Notes under the pieces: model-generated | Databases searched by the model: none | What the model was told of the DNA's origin: nothing | What the model saw: the letters and a program-made list of their open reading frames with translations, nothing else | Assembly: GCF_013752535.1 (NCBI RefSeq) | Contig: NZ_CP058348.1 | Span: forward strand, 3,534,001-3,598,000 | Reading direction: 5' to 3' | Source of the DNA: Bdellovibrio sp. KM01 | GTDB taxonomy: Bacteria > Bdellovibrionota > Bdellovibrionia > Bdellovibrionales > Bdellovibrionaceae | DNA length: 64,000 nt | In this document: positions 26,370 through 35,245 of the stretch, piece by piece | Position numbering within the stretch: position 1 is the stretch's first letter | Layout: the number at the start of each line of letters is the position of its first letter | Made by a program: the position numbers and the translations under genes

Positions 26370-27937
26370 TCTTTCCAAAGGGTTTCGATTTCCTTCCAAA
26401 ACTGCTGGGTCTCATTCCAATCAGGGACCATCTCAATAACTTGAAGATTGTCCAGTTCCAAACTCGTGGGAACAGTATGCCACTTTTGATATGACCAATT
26501 CCACATTTTTGCCCACGATTCGAATGAAATTTCGTGCTTATTCAGGAAAATCTCTTTCTTGAACATCCGTGAGAAGATTTGGCCACCACCATTGTTGATT
26601 ACAACTACTCGTAATTTCTGCGCTTCTAACTGAGAAGTTGCCCAAAGTGCCGAAAGATCATACATCGCAGTCAGATCCCCGACCAGACACCAGTTCTGTG
26701 TATCTGTGTGCGCCCAACCGAGGAAAGTCGAGATCTGCCCGTCTATACCATTTGCTCCACGATTTGCTGCCACTCTCAATGGAGAACTATCTAAATCAGC
26801 ACATGAATCCCATTCACGAATTGGCAAAGAATTTCCAAGATAAACAGAGTGACCCTTCATATGTTTGGAAGCCGCATAGATCATGCCTTGTTCAGACTTA
26901 GGATATTTCTCAAGCAATGACTTCATTTGTTGGGTGCGAGATTCATCTTCCATTGCGATCTGATAGTTCTCTCTGTGAACAGAGGCGAACTCCACCTGGC
27001 TGAGCAAATCCAGCGAAGGGCAATGGTCTACCGGACGACTTAAGCCCGTATAGTGATTGAATCCGACTGAAAAAACGGGAAGCTCGCGATAACGATCTTC
27101 AAGATCACGCCACAGACGAATGGTGGGAATCCCTCCAATTCGCAAAATGGAGTCACAGGTTCCAGACTTTAAAAGTTTATGAATCATCTGCTCGCCCGAG
27201 CGAATTTGCAGATCCTTTAAATCAGGATGCCCGCGAAGACTGGAAATACCTTCGGCATACACAGGAGCTTTGTACTGTTTTAAAAAATCCAAAACAGTGC
27301 CATAAGCTTTCTCTGGCAAAATCCCCACCAGCACCAAGGGTTTGTGCGTGTTAAGGAAATCCTCTAACTGCTTTAACATGCCCATCGGTAATTGACCTGG
27401 AAGTTTTGTTCTTTCCGAATTTGCTGCAACTTTGATTTGCGGAACAGGTCCATCAATCAACGGCTCTTCGAAACAAACATTCACGTGAATGGGTTTTTTC
27501 CACGATAAACTTTTGAACGACAAATGCGAATTTTCAGCATCGATGTCCAACGCCACTTCGTTGTAGTAAGAAAAAATACCGACTTGCTCAATCGTTTGCG
27601 GAGCACCGGAACCACGATAGCGCTTAGGACGATCCGCAGTGATCATAATCAAAGGTAAAGAAGAATAAGTCCCCTCAACTGCGGCTGGCAAAAGTTCTGC
27701 AACGGCAGTTCCTGAGGTGGTGAAAATTGCCACGGGACGACGGTACCCGGCAATGCGACCCAAAGCGAAGAAAGCGGCAGAACGCTCCTCAAAGAAAGAA
27801 TAAACCTTCAGGTTTTTGTTTTCATCCAGGATGTGAACCAGAGGACTGTTGCGGGCTCCAGCACAAAGAATGAATTCACGAACGCCGGTGTCCACCAGCT
27901 CTTGAATAACTTTTGCCGCCAATTCCATGTTTGTCAT
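26366..27937 (-). CDS. menD: SEPHCHC synthase (MenD)
   Basis: Thiamine-diphosphate enzyme joining 2-oxoglutarate and isochorismate in menaquinone synthesis. The 523 residues start with AAKVIQELVDTGVREFILCAGARNSPLV, the usual MenD opening, followed by FFEERSAAFFALGRIAG with the catalytic Glu. They contain FTTSGTAVAELLPAAVEG and MITADRPKRYRGSGAPQTIEQ, and end with the thiamine-binding GDLTAMYDLSALW and NNGGGQIF. The gene overlaps the menF stop by 4 bases (ATGA). Length is a little below the 550-560 common in the family. Confidence 0.96.
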   Translation of the reverse strand: MTNMELAAKVIQELVDTGVREFILCAGARNSPLVHILDENKNLKVYSFFEERSAAFFALGRIAGYRRPVAIFTTSGTAVAELLPAAVEGTYSSLPLIMITADRPKRYRGSGAPQTIEQVGIFSYYNEVALDIDAENSHLSFKSLSWKKPIHVNVCFEEPLIDGPVPQIKVAANSERTKLPGQLPMGMLKQLEDFLNTHKPLVLVGILPEKAYGTVLDFLKQYKAPVYAEGISSLRGHPDLKDLQIRSGEQMIHKLLKSGTCDSILRIGGIPTIRLWRDLEDRYRELPVFSVGFNHYTGLSRPVDHCPSLDLLSQVEFASVHRENYQIAMEDESRTQQMKSLLEKYPKSEQGMIYAASKHMKGHSVYLGNSLPIREWDSCADLDSSPLRVAANRGANGIDGQISTFLGWAHTDTQNWCLVGDLTAMYDLSALWATSQLEAQKLRVVVINNGGGQIFSRMFKKEIFLNKHEISFESWAKMWNWSYQKWHTVPTSLELDNLQVIEMVPDWNETQQFWKEIETLWKE

Positions 27938-29022
27938 ACGTTAAGCCCCAAAATCTTTCTTACAGACAGGCGTTTTTGAAAGAGTTCCCGCCACTCTCTG
28001 GAAAATTCACTTGCCGCTACAATGCCGCAACCAGAACCAATCATAGATTCGTTCGAACTCCACTGCAAATTCCGAATCGCCACAAGACACAGAGCCTCCT
28101 CTGCGCCAAAGAACGCAAAGGGTGCTCCATAACCACGGCGGCCCTCCTGACCTGGTAAAGTCTGCATCCAACCGTAACCGGCTGCACGCGGGGCGACTCC
28201 CAATGCTGGTGTCGGATGAAGCTCCATCACCAGTTCGCGGAAATCAGGGCGTTGATTGCACTTCACCTGAAAATCAGTTTTCAAGTGAAACAGTGTTGGC
28301 AATTCCAGGATCATCGGACCCTGACTTTGCACGTCTCCCCATTGCTTTAGGCGTTGGGAGAGATCTTCAACCACCAGATGATGCTCTTGCATTTCTTTTT
28401 CATCAAGCAACAATGATTGGCGTTCCGCCTTGTCACTCTTGGGACACGTACCCGCGAGCGCCATCGTTTGCAGGAAACCCTGCTCGTAACTGAAAAGTGT
28501 TTCCGGAGTGGCTCCCAGAATGCCTTGACCCTTTTGCCAAAAACCAAAGACGTACAAAGTCTCTGGGGCCGACAACAAATTCAAAATCATTTGCGCGCGT
28601 TCCGCCGCCGTCACTGTCTGCGACGAGCGCGCAAAGATCACGGGCACTGCTTTTTGAATTTCATTTTTTGCGATCTTGCCTTGGATCACCTCAAGGTCTT
28701 TTTGGAAGTCGGACTCTGCCGGTTCACTCCACTGGGCCTTACTTAGGGGGCCTTGGGGACGCGGGTTTACGGCCAGGTAGTTTTCCAGCAGGGATTGGAG
28801 TTCTTGGGTGCTCAAAGTGTTTTGGGCAGTTCCCCACCACAGAGGGTGTGAATCCTGCTCATAGAAATCAGGGCAAAACACTGAAATCTCTGCACTATTG
28901 GCAGATTTTACAGGGCTAAAAGGACCCTCAATGAGAGTCCACTGCCCCTTATGGCGCAAGAGGGCCCCCGAGTCCAAAAAGTTTGTAATGCCTAGAGGCG
29001 ATATGCTATGTTTGCGATCCAC
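27934..29022 (-). CDS. menF: Isochorismate synthase
   Basis: Converts chorismate to isochorismate, first committed step to menaquinone. The chorismate-binding C-terminal half is clear: ILGATPETLF, ALAGTCPKSD, a basic DLSQRLKQWG, LFHLKTDFQVK, the ELHPTPALGVAPR motif, then YGAPFAFFG and GSGCGIVAASEFSREW. The N-terminal third is divergent. The start is uncertain: GTG at 29022 gives 362 residues but leaves only 16 bases to the divergent aroF start; a TTG at 28977 is an alternative. The divergent layout with aroF places the maker and a user of chorismate under linked promoters. Confidence 0.9.
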   Translation of the reverse strand: MDRKHSISPLGITNFLDSGALLRHKGQWTLIEGPFSPVKSANSAEISVFCPDFYEQDSHPLWWGTAQNTLSTQELQSLLENYLAVNPRPQGPLSKAQWSEPAESDFQKDLEVIQGKIAKNEIQKAVPVIFARSSQTVTAAERAQMILNLLSAPETLYVFGFWQKGQGILGATPETLFSYEQGFLQTMALAGTCPKSDKAERQSLLLDEKEMQEHHLVVEDLSQRLKQWGDVQSQGPMILELPTLFHLKTDFQVKCNQRPDFRELVMELHPTPALGVAPRAAGYGWMQTLPGQEGRRGYGAPFAFFGAEEALCLVAIRNLQWSSNESMIGSGCGIVAASEFSREWRELFQKRLSVRKILGLNV

Positions 29023-29038
29023 AGTGAGAGTTCGTAAT

Positions 29039-29872
29039 ATGGAAACGCAAACTATGCAAACAAGTCCCTCAACCCAAATCGTCAATGTTGGCGGGTTTAA
29101 TATTGGGGGTCCCGAATTCACGGTCATCGCCGGTCCGTGCTCTATCGAAAGCCACGCTCAATTTCTTGAGACCGCTTCCGGTGTTAAAGCTTCTGGCGCA
29201 CACTTGCTTCGCGGCGGTATCTGGAAAATGCGTACGTCCCCGACAGCCTTCCAAGGCTTGGGCAATTCCTCTTTCGATATCGTTAAAGATGTTTGCAAAC
29301 AGCTCAATATGAGCCTGGTTTCCGAAGTCACTGACATCCGTCAAATTGAAGAAGTTTACGACATCGTGGAATGCTTCCAGGTGGGTTCTCGCTCTATGCA
29401 GAACTACGAACTTTTGAAAGAGTTGGGTCGCCAAAACAAACCGGTTCTTTTGAAACGTGGTTTGGCTGCTTATATCGAAGAATGGGTTAAAGCCTCCGAA
29501 TACGTGATCAAAGCTGGTAACAACAATGTGATCCTTTGTGAACGTGGTATCCGTACTTTCGAAACAGCGACTCGCAACACTTTGGATTTGAACGCTGTGG
29601 CTTTCGCCAAGAAAAATACAAATCTTCCAGTTATCGTGGATCCTTCTCATGCAGTGGGTATTCGCGCATTGGTTCCTGATTTGGCTTACGCAGCTGCGGC
29701 TGTGGGAGCTGACGGCATCATCGTGGAAGTTCATCCTCGTCCAGCAGAAGCTCTTTCTGATGGTATGCAAGCCCTGACTTTGCAGGACTTCGAAATGATG
29801 ATGAGAAAACTTGAAAGAATCCTAGTCGCTATCGATCGTCCTCTACACAAGGTGACAGCACATGCACACTGA
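29039..29872 (+). CDS. aroF: 3-deoxy-7-phosphoheptulonate (DAHP) synthase, type I beta
   Basis: Condenses phosphoenolpyruvate and erythrose-4-phosphate, the entry step of the shikimate pathway. The 277-residue protein matches the short I-beta class: [83 protein letters not shown] and [13 protein letters not shown]. There is no ACT or chorismate mutase domain attached, so no feedback module is visible in the protein. ATG at 29039 has GAGAG about 9 bases upstream. The 3' end overlaps ubiE by 11 bases. Confidence 0.95.
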   Translation: METQTMQTSPSTQIVNVGGFNIGGPEFTVIAGPCSIESHAQFLETASGVKASGAHLLRGGIWKMRTSPTAFQGLGNSSFDIVKDVCKQLNMSLVSEVTDIRQIEEVYDIVECFQVGSRSMQNYELLKELGRQNKPVLLKRGLAAYIEEWVKASEYVIKAGNNNVILCERGIRTFETATRNTLDLNAVAFAKKNTNLPVIVDPSHAVGIRALVPDLAYAAAAVGADGIIVEVHPRPAEALSDGMQALTLQDFEMMMRKLERILVAIDRPLHKVTAHAH

Positions 29873-30584
29873 GAATCAAAAACACTCTCCAAATCCTGAA
29901 ATCATTCGCAGCATGTTCTCTAAAGTGGCGGCGAACTATGACAAAGGAAACAATGTGCTTTCCATGGGTGTTCACCACTTGTGGAGAAAAAAATTGGTTA
30001 AATATTCTGGCGCGAAATTGGGCGACAGAGTTTTGGATTGCGCAACGGGTACTGGTGATCTGGCGATCGAATTCAAACAGCAAGTGGGTTCTGCGGGTCA
30101 GGTAACAGGAACTGATTTCTGTGCCGAGATGTTGATCCCCGCTCCAGGTAAAGCAGCTCAGCGCGGTTTGGATATCAAGTTTGAACAGGCTGACGTGACT
30201 CAACTTCAGTATGCTGATGATTCATTCGATATCTCTTCCATCTCTTTTGGTATTCGCAACGTTGGCAACCCGGTGAAGGGTTTAAGCGAAATGGCGCGCG
30301 TGACTAAATCTGGTGGCACAGTGATGGTTTTGGAGTTCGGCCAAGTGAACATTCCGGTGTTCGGCGCCCTTTACAATTTCTACTCACAAAACATTCTTCC
30401 AAAAATCGGTGGCTTGGTAACTGGTCAAAAAGATGCTTACGAATATTTGCAAAAGTCTTCTGCGGCTTTCCCTTGCAAAGAAGGCTTCCTGGATTTGATG
30501 AAACAAACCGGCGCTTTCTCCCACACAGAGTACATCACTTTGACAGGTGGCATTGCGTACATCTACAAAGGCACAGTTAAGTAA
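29862..30584 (+). CDS. ubiE: Demethylmenaquinone methyltransferase
   Basis: SAM-dependent C-methyltransferase that performs the final step of menaquinone synthesis (also called menG). The 240-residue protein has MFSKVAANYDKGNNVLSMGVHHLWR, SAM motif VLDCATGTGDLAIEF, and later FDISSISFGIRNV and LEFGQ motifs typical of UbiE. The start lies inside the aroF 3' end (11-base overlap), tying the first shikimate step and the last menaquinone step in one transcript. UbiE can serve ubiquinone too; with a men pathway in the window, menaquinone is the likely substrate class. Confidence 0.94.
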   Translation: MHTENQKHSPNPEIIRSMFSKVAANYDKGNNVLSMGVHHLWRKKLVKYSGAKLGDRVLDCATGTGDLAIEFKQQVGSAGQVTGTDFCAEMLIPAPGKAAQRGLDIKFEQADVTQLQYADDSFDISSISFGIRNVGNPVKGLSEMARVTKSGGTVMVLEFGQVNIPVFGALYNFYSQNILPKIGGLVTGQKDAYEYLQKSSAAFPCKEGFLDLMKQTGAFSHTEYITLTGGIAYIYKGTVK

Positions 30585-30618
30585 TCTGCTTCATGCATAA
30601 CGTAAAAGTCTAAACTAC

Positions 30619-30675
30619 TTCGGCGAAGCCGAATAGCAAGACAGCAAAGGCGTTCCACAAGGACGCCTTTTTTAT
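30619..30675 (+). terminator. Two hairpins after ubiE, the second a terminator
   Basis: First a perfect hairpin TTCGGC-GAA-GCCGAA (30619-30633). Then GGCGTTCC (30649-30656), loop ACAA and GGACGCC (30661-30667), one bulged T, ending in a run of T at 30668-30673. Confidence 0.85.
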
Positions 30676-30761
30676 TTTGTTTTCAAGGCCTCTAAAATTT
30701 GACTCCGACTTCAGTTCGTTGAACAGTAGTCAGCAAGTTGATTCGAATAAAGGAGTCCCTG

Positions 30762-31199
30762 ATGAAATGGATGGCTTTGGTTTTGATGTTTGCAGTTGGT
30801 TCCACAGCAGTTGCCAGTGAACTTTGTCCTTCCTCTGAAGATTACGAAGCTCAAGGCTGGGTTGTGCACAATCCAGAAAACTTTGCGAAACTTGAAAAGA
30901 CTTTCGATACGATGCTATCTGCCGGTCAAAAAAACGGTCAGATCATCGACGACATGAGCGGTCACATGGTAACTGGCGATCTTGATAATAAAGAAATCAT
31001 GCTAGCTGTGAAGTCTTACGAAGATCTGCGCACACCAGACATGGTGATGTACGGCGACCACGCAACGTACACTCATTTGGAAACTCAAGAGCGTGTTGAG
31101 ATCCGTTGGTTCAATGGGAAAAAGAATTTAGTGATCAATCCCAAGTACATCAAATGCATCACGGGACAGCCGCCAGTGGCCGAGAATGTGATCCTGTAA
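30762..31199 (+). CDS. Small exported protein of unknown function
   Basis: A 145-residue protein with a signal peptide (MKWMALVLMFAVGSTAVA, cleavage after VAS or AVA). The mature part is a compact mixed domain with two cysteines, one near each end (LCPSS and KCITG), possibly disulfide-linked. Nothing in it is recognisable to me. ATG at 30762 has AGGAG 6 bases upstream, which decides the start over an upstream ATG in the same frame. It is framed by terminators on both sides, so it is a single-gene unit. Confidence 0.82.
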   Translation: MKWMALVLMFAVGSTAVASELCPSSEDYEAQGWVVHNPENFAKLEKTFDTMLSAGQKNGQIIDDMSGHMVTGDLDNKEIMLAVKSYEDLRTPDMVMYGDHATYTHLETQERVEIRWFNGKKNLVINPKYIKCITGQPPVAENVIL

Positions 31200-31221
31200 A
31201 AAACCTCCACCCGGGGTAGTA

Positions 31222-31250
31222 AGAAGGCTGAGTGATCCTCAGCCTTTTTT
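31222..31250 (+). terminator. Intrinsic terminator
   Basis: Stem GGCTGAG (31226-31232), loop TGATC, stem CTCAGCC (31238-31244), then six T. Closes the small exported protein gene. Confidence 0.93.
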
Positions 31251-31357
31251 GATAGTTAACTCGCATCCGAATGAAAAATCGCGAGATACGATCTTTGTCA
31301 TATAGAGTTCTTCCGACCTACCGAAAAGCATAGTGAAATAAACCTGCGAGGTGCACT

Positions 31358-31768
31358 ATGTCTGACAATTTCTTTAAATGGGACCAGGAACGTCTCACAA
31401 CTCACGTCGATGCGATGGATAACGAGCATAAAAAATTGATCGATATCATGAATCGCCTGTACGACCGCTATGAAGCGAAAGCGACGAAACCAGAATTGCA
31501 ATCCATCGTTCGCGAATTGGCTTCCTGGACAATCACCCATTTCGAACATGAAGAAAAATTCTTTGATACTTTGGATTACTCGCAAGCTTCGGTTCATAAA
31601 AAAATTCATAAGGATTTGATCGAACGCTTGAAAAGCCATGCTGCCGAGTTTGATAAAACAGGCGTACTAACGCCTGCATTCTTCCAATTCCTGAAAACCT
31701 GGCTGACAGCCCATATTATGGGAATCGATACCAAGTATGGCGTCATTGCCGCTCAGAAGTCTGCTTAA
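31358..31768 (+). CDS. Bacteriohemerythrin
   Basis: Non-heme di-iron protein that binds oxygen, 136 residues, a single four-helix hemerythrin domain. Visible ligand motifs are HVDAMDNEHKKL (His16 and His24), THFEHEEKFF with His and Glu ligands, VHKKIHKDL, and HIMGIDTKYG near the C-terminus with the last His and Asp ligands. No membrane or regulatory domain is attached, so it is likely cytoplasmic and used for oxygen storage, delivery or sensing. A strong terminator follows. Confidence 0.93.
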   Translation: MSDNFFKWDQERLTTHVDAMDNEHKKLIDIMNRLYDRYEAKATKPELQSIVRELASWTITHFEHEEKFFDTLDYSQASVHKKIHKDLIERLKSHAAEFDKTGVLTPAFFQFLKTWLTAHIMGIDTKYGVIAAQKSA

Positions 31769-31772
31769 GAAA

Positions 31773-31808
31773 CTAAAAAGGCTGGTTCATCACCAGCCTT
31801 TTAGTTTG
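31773..31808. terminator. Bidirectional terminator between hemerythrin and ilvE
   Basis: Long stem AAACTAAAAAGGCTGGT / ACCAGCCTTTTAGTTT around a TCATC loop (about 31770-31807). It closes both convergent genes. Confidence 0.92.
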
Positions 31809-31825
31809 AATCTTTGAGGGTCACA

Positions 31826-32890
31826 TTAAACGAGTGGAGAAATCCAGTTCATTGAATCTTTCACTGTGCCTTTTTGAATCCCCGTGATTTCGTTATAAAG
31901 CTCAGTACTCAATGGACCCGTTTCGTTGCCATTGATCATCCAGTCTTTTTCATTGTAGTGAATCACGCCAATTGGTGAGATCACTGCCGCTGTTCCAGTA
32001 CCGAATGCTTCCTTCAACTCGCCTTTTTCCAGGCGTTCAATCACCTCTGTGATTGTGATACGTCTTTCGACGATCGGAAGATTTTTCTTCTTCAAAACTT
32101 GAATGATTGCATCGCGCGTCCCTCCGGACAAGATGCTGCCGTTTAAAGCTGGAGTTACGATCTCGTTATTGAAAACAAAGAACGCATTCATAGTACCGAC
32201 TTCTTCGATACCCAAACGCTCCACATCCAACCACAAAACTTGAGCATAGCCCTTTTGTTTCGCTTCCAAAGCCGCTTTCAAACTGGATGCATAGTTCGCA
32301 CCGGCTTTCACCGCGCCCAAGCCACCTGGAGCTGCACGCAAGTATTTTTCTTCCGTCCAGATTTTCACTGGTTTTGCGCCTTCAGAGTAATATGAACCCA
32401 CTGGAGACAACAAAATAAAGAATGTCGTTTCACGAGAAGGACGAACACCAAGGAAAGCCTCCGTACCGATCAAAGTTGGACGGATGTACAAAGAAGTATT
32501 TGGACCATGAGGAATCCAACGCTCGTCAACTTTCGTCAATTCATGCAAACCTTGCATGAAAAGCTCCATAGGCGGAGCTTGGAGACACATACGCTCGGCA
32601 CCCTCAACCAGGCGGTTGTAATTGAAATCAGGGCGGAAGAACACAACCTTGCCATCGTTTTGGCGAAAAGCCTTCATACCTTCGAAAAGCGCCTGACCGT
32701 AATGAAATACCGATGCCCCTGGGTCCACAGAAATAGGGCCATAGGGAACGATCGAAGCCTCATACCAACCTTTCCCTTCCGCGTACTTCGCCACAAACAT
32801 GTGGTCTGTGAAGTACTGACCAAAACCAAGTTGATCAGACGGAGGAAGAGCCTTCGGGGATTTCACGAGAGTTGTAGAGATATTTGTCAT
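31826..32890 (-). CDS. ilvE: Branched-chain amino acid aminotransferase
   Basis: PLP enzyme interconverting leucine, isoleucine, valine and their keto acids. The 354-residue length and motifs fit the class that includes mitochondrial BCATs: YGQALFEGMKAFR, FFRPDFNYNRL, YIRPTLIGTE, the PLP lysine in GAVKAGANYASSL, EVGTMNAFFVF, LNGSILSGGTRDAI and EAFGTGTAAVISP. No signal peptide. It shares a bidirectional terminator with the hemerythrin gene. Apparently transcribed alone: the lipoprotein gene upstream on the same strand ends 74 bases before. Confidence 0.96.
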   Translation of the reverse strand: MTNISTTLVKSPKALPPSDQLGFGQYFTDHMFVAKYAEGKGWYEASIVPYGPISVDPGASVFHYGQALFEGMKAFRQNDGKVVFFRPDFNYNRLVEGAERMCLQAPPMELFMQGLHELTKVDERWIPHGPNTSLYIRPTLIGTEAFLGVRPSRETTFFILLSPVGSYYSEGAKPVKIWTEEKYLRAAPGGLGAVKAGANYASSLKAALEAKQKGYAQVLWLDVERLGIEEVGTMNAFFVFNNEIVTPALNGSILSGGTRDAIIQVLKKKNLPIVERRITITEVIERLEKGELKEAFGTGTAAVISPIGVIHYNEKDWMINGNETGPLSTELYNEITGIQKGTVKDSMNWISPLV

Positions 32891-32963
32891 GAGACTGTGG
32901 TACCTAATTTCAATCCATCGGTCAAACCGCAGTGCCCGTGAAATGCATTTGTGGCAGTTTTTT

Positions 32964-33173
32964 CTATGCGAGCATCACTAAGAAATAAGGGCTTGGCCCC
33001 ACTAAGGGAGCCCGTCCACCCATCACATCCAATTGACGGCGGCTCATAGTGACATCTTGGCTTTGTGCTTGGGGTTCCGGTGGTTTTGGTGGTGGAATTT
33101 TCGGCTGCTCTCGAGTGGGACAACCCGATAAAACCAGAGTCGCAAAAAAAAGGAGGAGATAACGCCGTTTCAT
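32964..33173 (-). CDS. Small proline-rich lipoprotein
   Basis: A 69-residue protein beginning with Arg-rich MKRRYLLLFFATLVLSGC, a clear lipoprotein signal with lipobox L-S-G-C. The mature part of about 50 residues is Pro- and Gln-rich (IPPPKPPEPQAQSQ) and without known motif. A strong GGGAGGAG lies about 10 bases upstream of the ATG, which supports that it is expressed. An overlapping frame on the same strand (32887-33123) is judged spurious. Function unknown; short Pro-rich lipoproteins are common envelope components. Confidence 0.75.
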   Translation of the reverse strand: MKRRYLLLFFATLVLSGCPTREQPKIPPPKPPEPQAQSQDVTMSRRQLDVMGGRAPLVGPSPYFLVMLA

Positions 33174-33214
33174 GGCTTTATTCTCCTCCCACTAAATAAG
33201 AATTTGTACTTAAT

Positions 33215-33238
33215 TAGGGCTGTTTTTTAATAGCCCCA
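33215..33238 (-). terminator. Possible weak terminator after menB
   Basis: Stem GGGCT (33217-33221) with AGCCC (33232-33236) around a T-rich loop. No T run follows on the minus strand, so terminator function is doubtful. Confidence 0.4.
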
Positions 33239-33248
33239 AAGCGCATTT

Positions 33249-34148
33249 TTAGTAATGCCAAGGGAACTTTGAGAAATCTCTTTCACGTTTCTCGACGAAA
33301 GCTCCACGGCCTTCGACTGCTTCTTCTGTACCGTAAGCCAGTCGAGTCGCTTCTCCTGCAAACAATTGCTGCCCCACCAGACCATCATCGATCATATTGA
33401 AACCAAACTTCAACATGCGCATTGCTGTTGGGCTTTTTGTATTCATTTCTGCAGCCCACTCTAAAGCGACCTTCTCAAGATCTTTATGCGGGATCACGGC
33501 GTTGACCATACCCATTTCAAAAGCTTCTTGTGCAGAGTAATTGCGCCCCAGGAAGAAAATTTCACGGGCACGTTTTTGACCTACCATGCGCGCAAGGTAG
33601 GCTGAACCATAACCGCTGTCGAAGCTTGCGACATCTGGATCAGTTTGTTTAAAGATCGCGTGCTCTTTACTTGCCAGCGTAAGATCGCAAACAACGTGCA
33701 AAGAGTGACCACCACCGACAGCCCAACCAGGGACTACGGCAACCACGATTTTAGGCATAAAGCGAATCAAGCGCTGAACTTCCAAAATATGCAAACGACC
33801 CAAACGAGCCAAGTCAGCTTTGCCAGAGGCTTCTTTGTCTTCGTATTTATAACCGTCTTTACCACGGATTCGTTGGTCCCCACCGGAACAGAAAGCCCAA
33901 CCCGCGTCTTTCGGAGAAGGTCCATTTCCTGTGATCAAAACCACACCGACATCAGGAGTGATACGAGCATGCTCCAAAGCCATGTACAATTCATCCACAG
34001 TTTGTGGACGGAAGGCATTGCGAACTTCAGGGCGATTGAAAGCGATACGTACCGTGCCCTGATTTTTGGCACGGTGATAAGTGATATCTTTAAAATTAAA
34101 ACCAGGGACTTCAGTCCACCATTCAGGTGTGAAAATATCGGAAACCAT
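33249..34148 (-). CDS. menB: 1,4-dihydroxy-2-naphthoyl-CoA synthase
   Basis: Crotonase-fold enzyme closing the second ring in menaquinone synthesis. Motifs: TVRIAFNRPEVRNAFRP, FCSGGDQRIRGKDGY, VVPGWAVGGGHSLHVVCDL and FKQTDPDVASFDSGYGSAYLARMVG, all typical of MenB rather than other enoyl-CoA hydratases. Length 299 is normal. ATG at 34148 was chosen; the open frame continues upstream into repeat DNA. The G-run of the repeat (34157-34153) lies 4 bases before the ATG and may be its Shine-Dalgarno sequence. The gene follows aroC on the same strand across two repeat copies. Confidence 0.95.
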   Translation of the reverse strand: MVSDIFTPEWWTEVPGFNFKDITYHRAKNQGTVRIAFNRPEVRNAFRPQTVDELYMALEHARITPDVGVVLITGNGPSPKDAGWAFCSGGDQRIRGKDGYKYEDKEASGKADLARLGRLHILEVQRLIRFMPKIVVAVVPGWAVGGGHSLHVVCDLTLASKEHAIFKQTDPDVASFDSGYGSAYLARMVGQKRAREIFFLGRNYSAQEAFEMGMVNAVIPHKDLEKVALEWAAEMNTKSPTAMRMLKFGFNMIDDGLVGQQLFAGEATRLAYGTEEAVEGRGAFVEKRERDFSKFPWHY

Positions 34149-34152
34149 ATAA

Positions 34153-34178
34153 CCCCCAAAAGGTACGCCGTACCTTTC
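34153..34178 (-). repeat. Palindromic repeat copy directly upstream of menB
   Basis: Minus-strand reading: AAAGGTACGGCGTACCTTTT, then GGGGG and TTAT before the menB ATG. Same family as the stop-codon copies, but this one is not at a stop codon; it is the second of two tandem copies between aroC and menB. Confidence 0.88.
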
Positions 34179-34189
34179 TGAAACGCAGT

Positions 34190-34219
34190 GCACCCCCAAA
34201 AGGTACGGCGTACCTTTTA
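34190..34219 (-). repeat. Stop-codon-linked palindromic repeat, copy at aroC
   Basis: Minus-strand reading: TAA stop of aroC (34219-34217) merges with the palindrome AAAGGTACGCCGTACCTTT, then GGGGGTGC. Same phase and orientation as at cheW and tkt. Confidence 0.9.
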
Positions 34220-35245
34220 GAGTTTGTCTGTTTTAGCCCAGAGGTGGTGGTCTGCCAATACTAGCCATGTCATGGCCTCCAGCACTGGGATTGCGCGGGT
34301 GACGATGCAAGGGTCGTGGCGGCCTTTTTTTGCCACATCCAAAATAGAGCTGGTGGGTTTAAAGGAAACTCGCAATAAAATGTCATCGCCCGTGGAAATA
34401 CCACCGCGAATTCCTCCGTAAACGTCCTGAGAGCCCTGATGGAACTTTGTTCCCTGAACCTCGGCTGAATCGAAACCCAAACCCAACTCAAATCCGTTCG
34501 CAGCCCCTACGCTCATGAAAGCCATGGCCAGGTCCGATTTCAATTTATGAAATACGGGCTGACCTAGGTGCGCCGGCGGAGCCTGAATCAAAATTTCTGC
34601 GATACCACCATAGCTGTCGCCGTTTTCCTGCGCTTTCTTTAAAAGCTCTGCGACCTTTTGATCGTCTTTAGAGGGGAAACGCGCTTGATAGGAATCGACA
34701 TCGACATTGGCCACATTTTTACGATCAGCTTCTGGCAATTGCATGGGACCAATCTGTGAAGCATAGCCAATGACCTTGGTGCGAGCACTGACTTCGTTCA
34801 ACAACATTTTCGCAACCGCACCGGCCATCACCCGAGACACCGTTTCGCGTCCTGAAGAACGCCCCCCACCTCTGTGATCACTGTGACCAAATTTATTCTT
34901 CCAAACATCATCAGCGTGACCTGCACGTGGAGAGCTTTGAATTTTTGAATAATCCTGAGAACGCGCATCTTGATTTCTTACGATGATCGCGATTGGAGTC
35001 CCCAAAGTTTTTCCGTCAAAGACACCACTTAAAACTTCCGGAACATCGGTTTCCTGGCGGCCAGAAACAATTTGTCCCGATCCATGGTGCCCCGGTCGAC
35101 GTCTTTCCAATTCACGAGTCAGAAGACTCGCATCGAATTGAACTCCCGCAGGACAGCCATCAATTAAAACACCCAGAGCTGTTCCGTGACTTTCACCAAA
35201 AGATGACATTGTAAAGCGAGATCCAAATTGATTTGCTGAACTCAT
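34217..35245 (-). CDS. aroC: Chorismate synthase
   Basis: FMN-dependent enzyme making chorismate from EPSP, the last step of the common aromatic pathway. The 342 residues show the family signatures: SFGESHGTALGVLIDGCPAG at the N-terminus, RRRPG, RETVSRVMAGAVAK (with GRSSGRET) and IRGGISTGDDILLRVSFKPTSS near the C-terminus. It overlaps the aroKDE stop by 4 bases (ATGA). It is the last gene of the aroB-aroA-aroKDE-aroC run. The TAA stop is built into a palindromic repeat. Confidence 0.97.
   Translation of the reverse strand: MSSANQFGSRFTMSSFGESHGTALGVLIDGCPAGVQFDASLLTRELERRRPGHHGSGQIVSGRQETDVPEVLSGVFDGKTLGTPIAIIVRNQDARSQDYSKIQSSPRAGHADDVWKNKFGHSDHRGGGRSSGRETVSRVMAGAVAKMLLNEVSARTKVIGYASQIGPMQLPEADRKNVANVDVDSYQARFPSKDDQKVAELLKKAQENGDSYGGIAEILIQAPPAHLGQPVFHKLKSDLAMAFMSVGAANGFELGLGFDSAEVQGTKFHQGSQDVYGGIRGGISTGDDILLRVSFKPTSSILDVAKKGRHDPCIVTRAIPVLEAMTWLVLADHHLWAKTDKL

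Noticed and set aside
32887-33123. Minus-strand open frame overlapping the small lipoprotein gene
   Set aside because: The other frame has a perfect lipoprotein signal and a strong Shine-Dalgarno; this one has neither.
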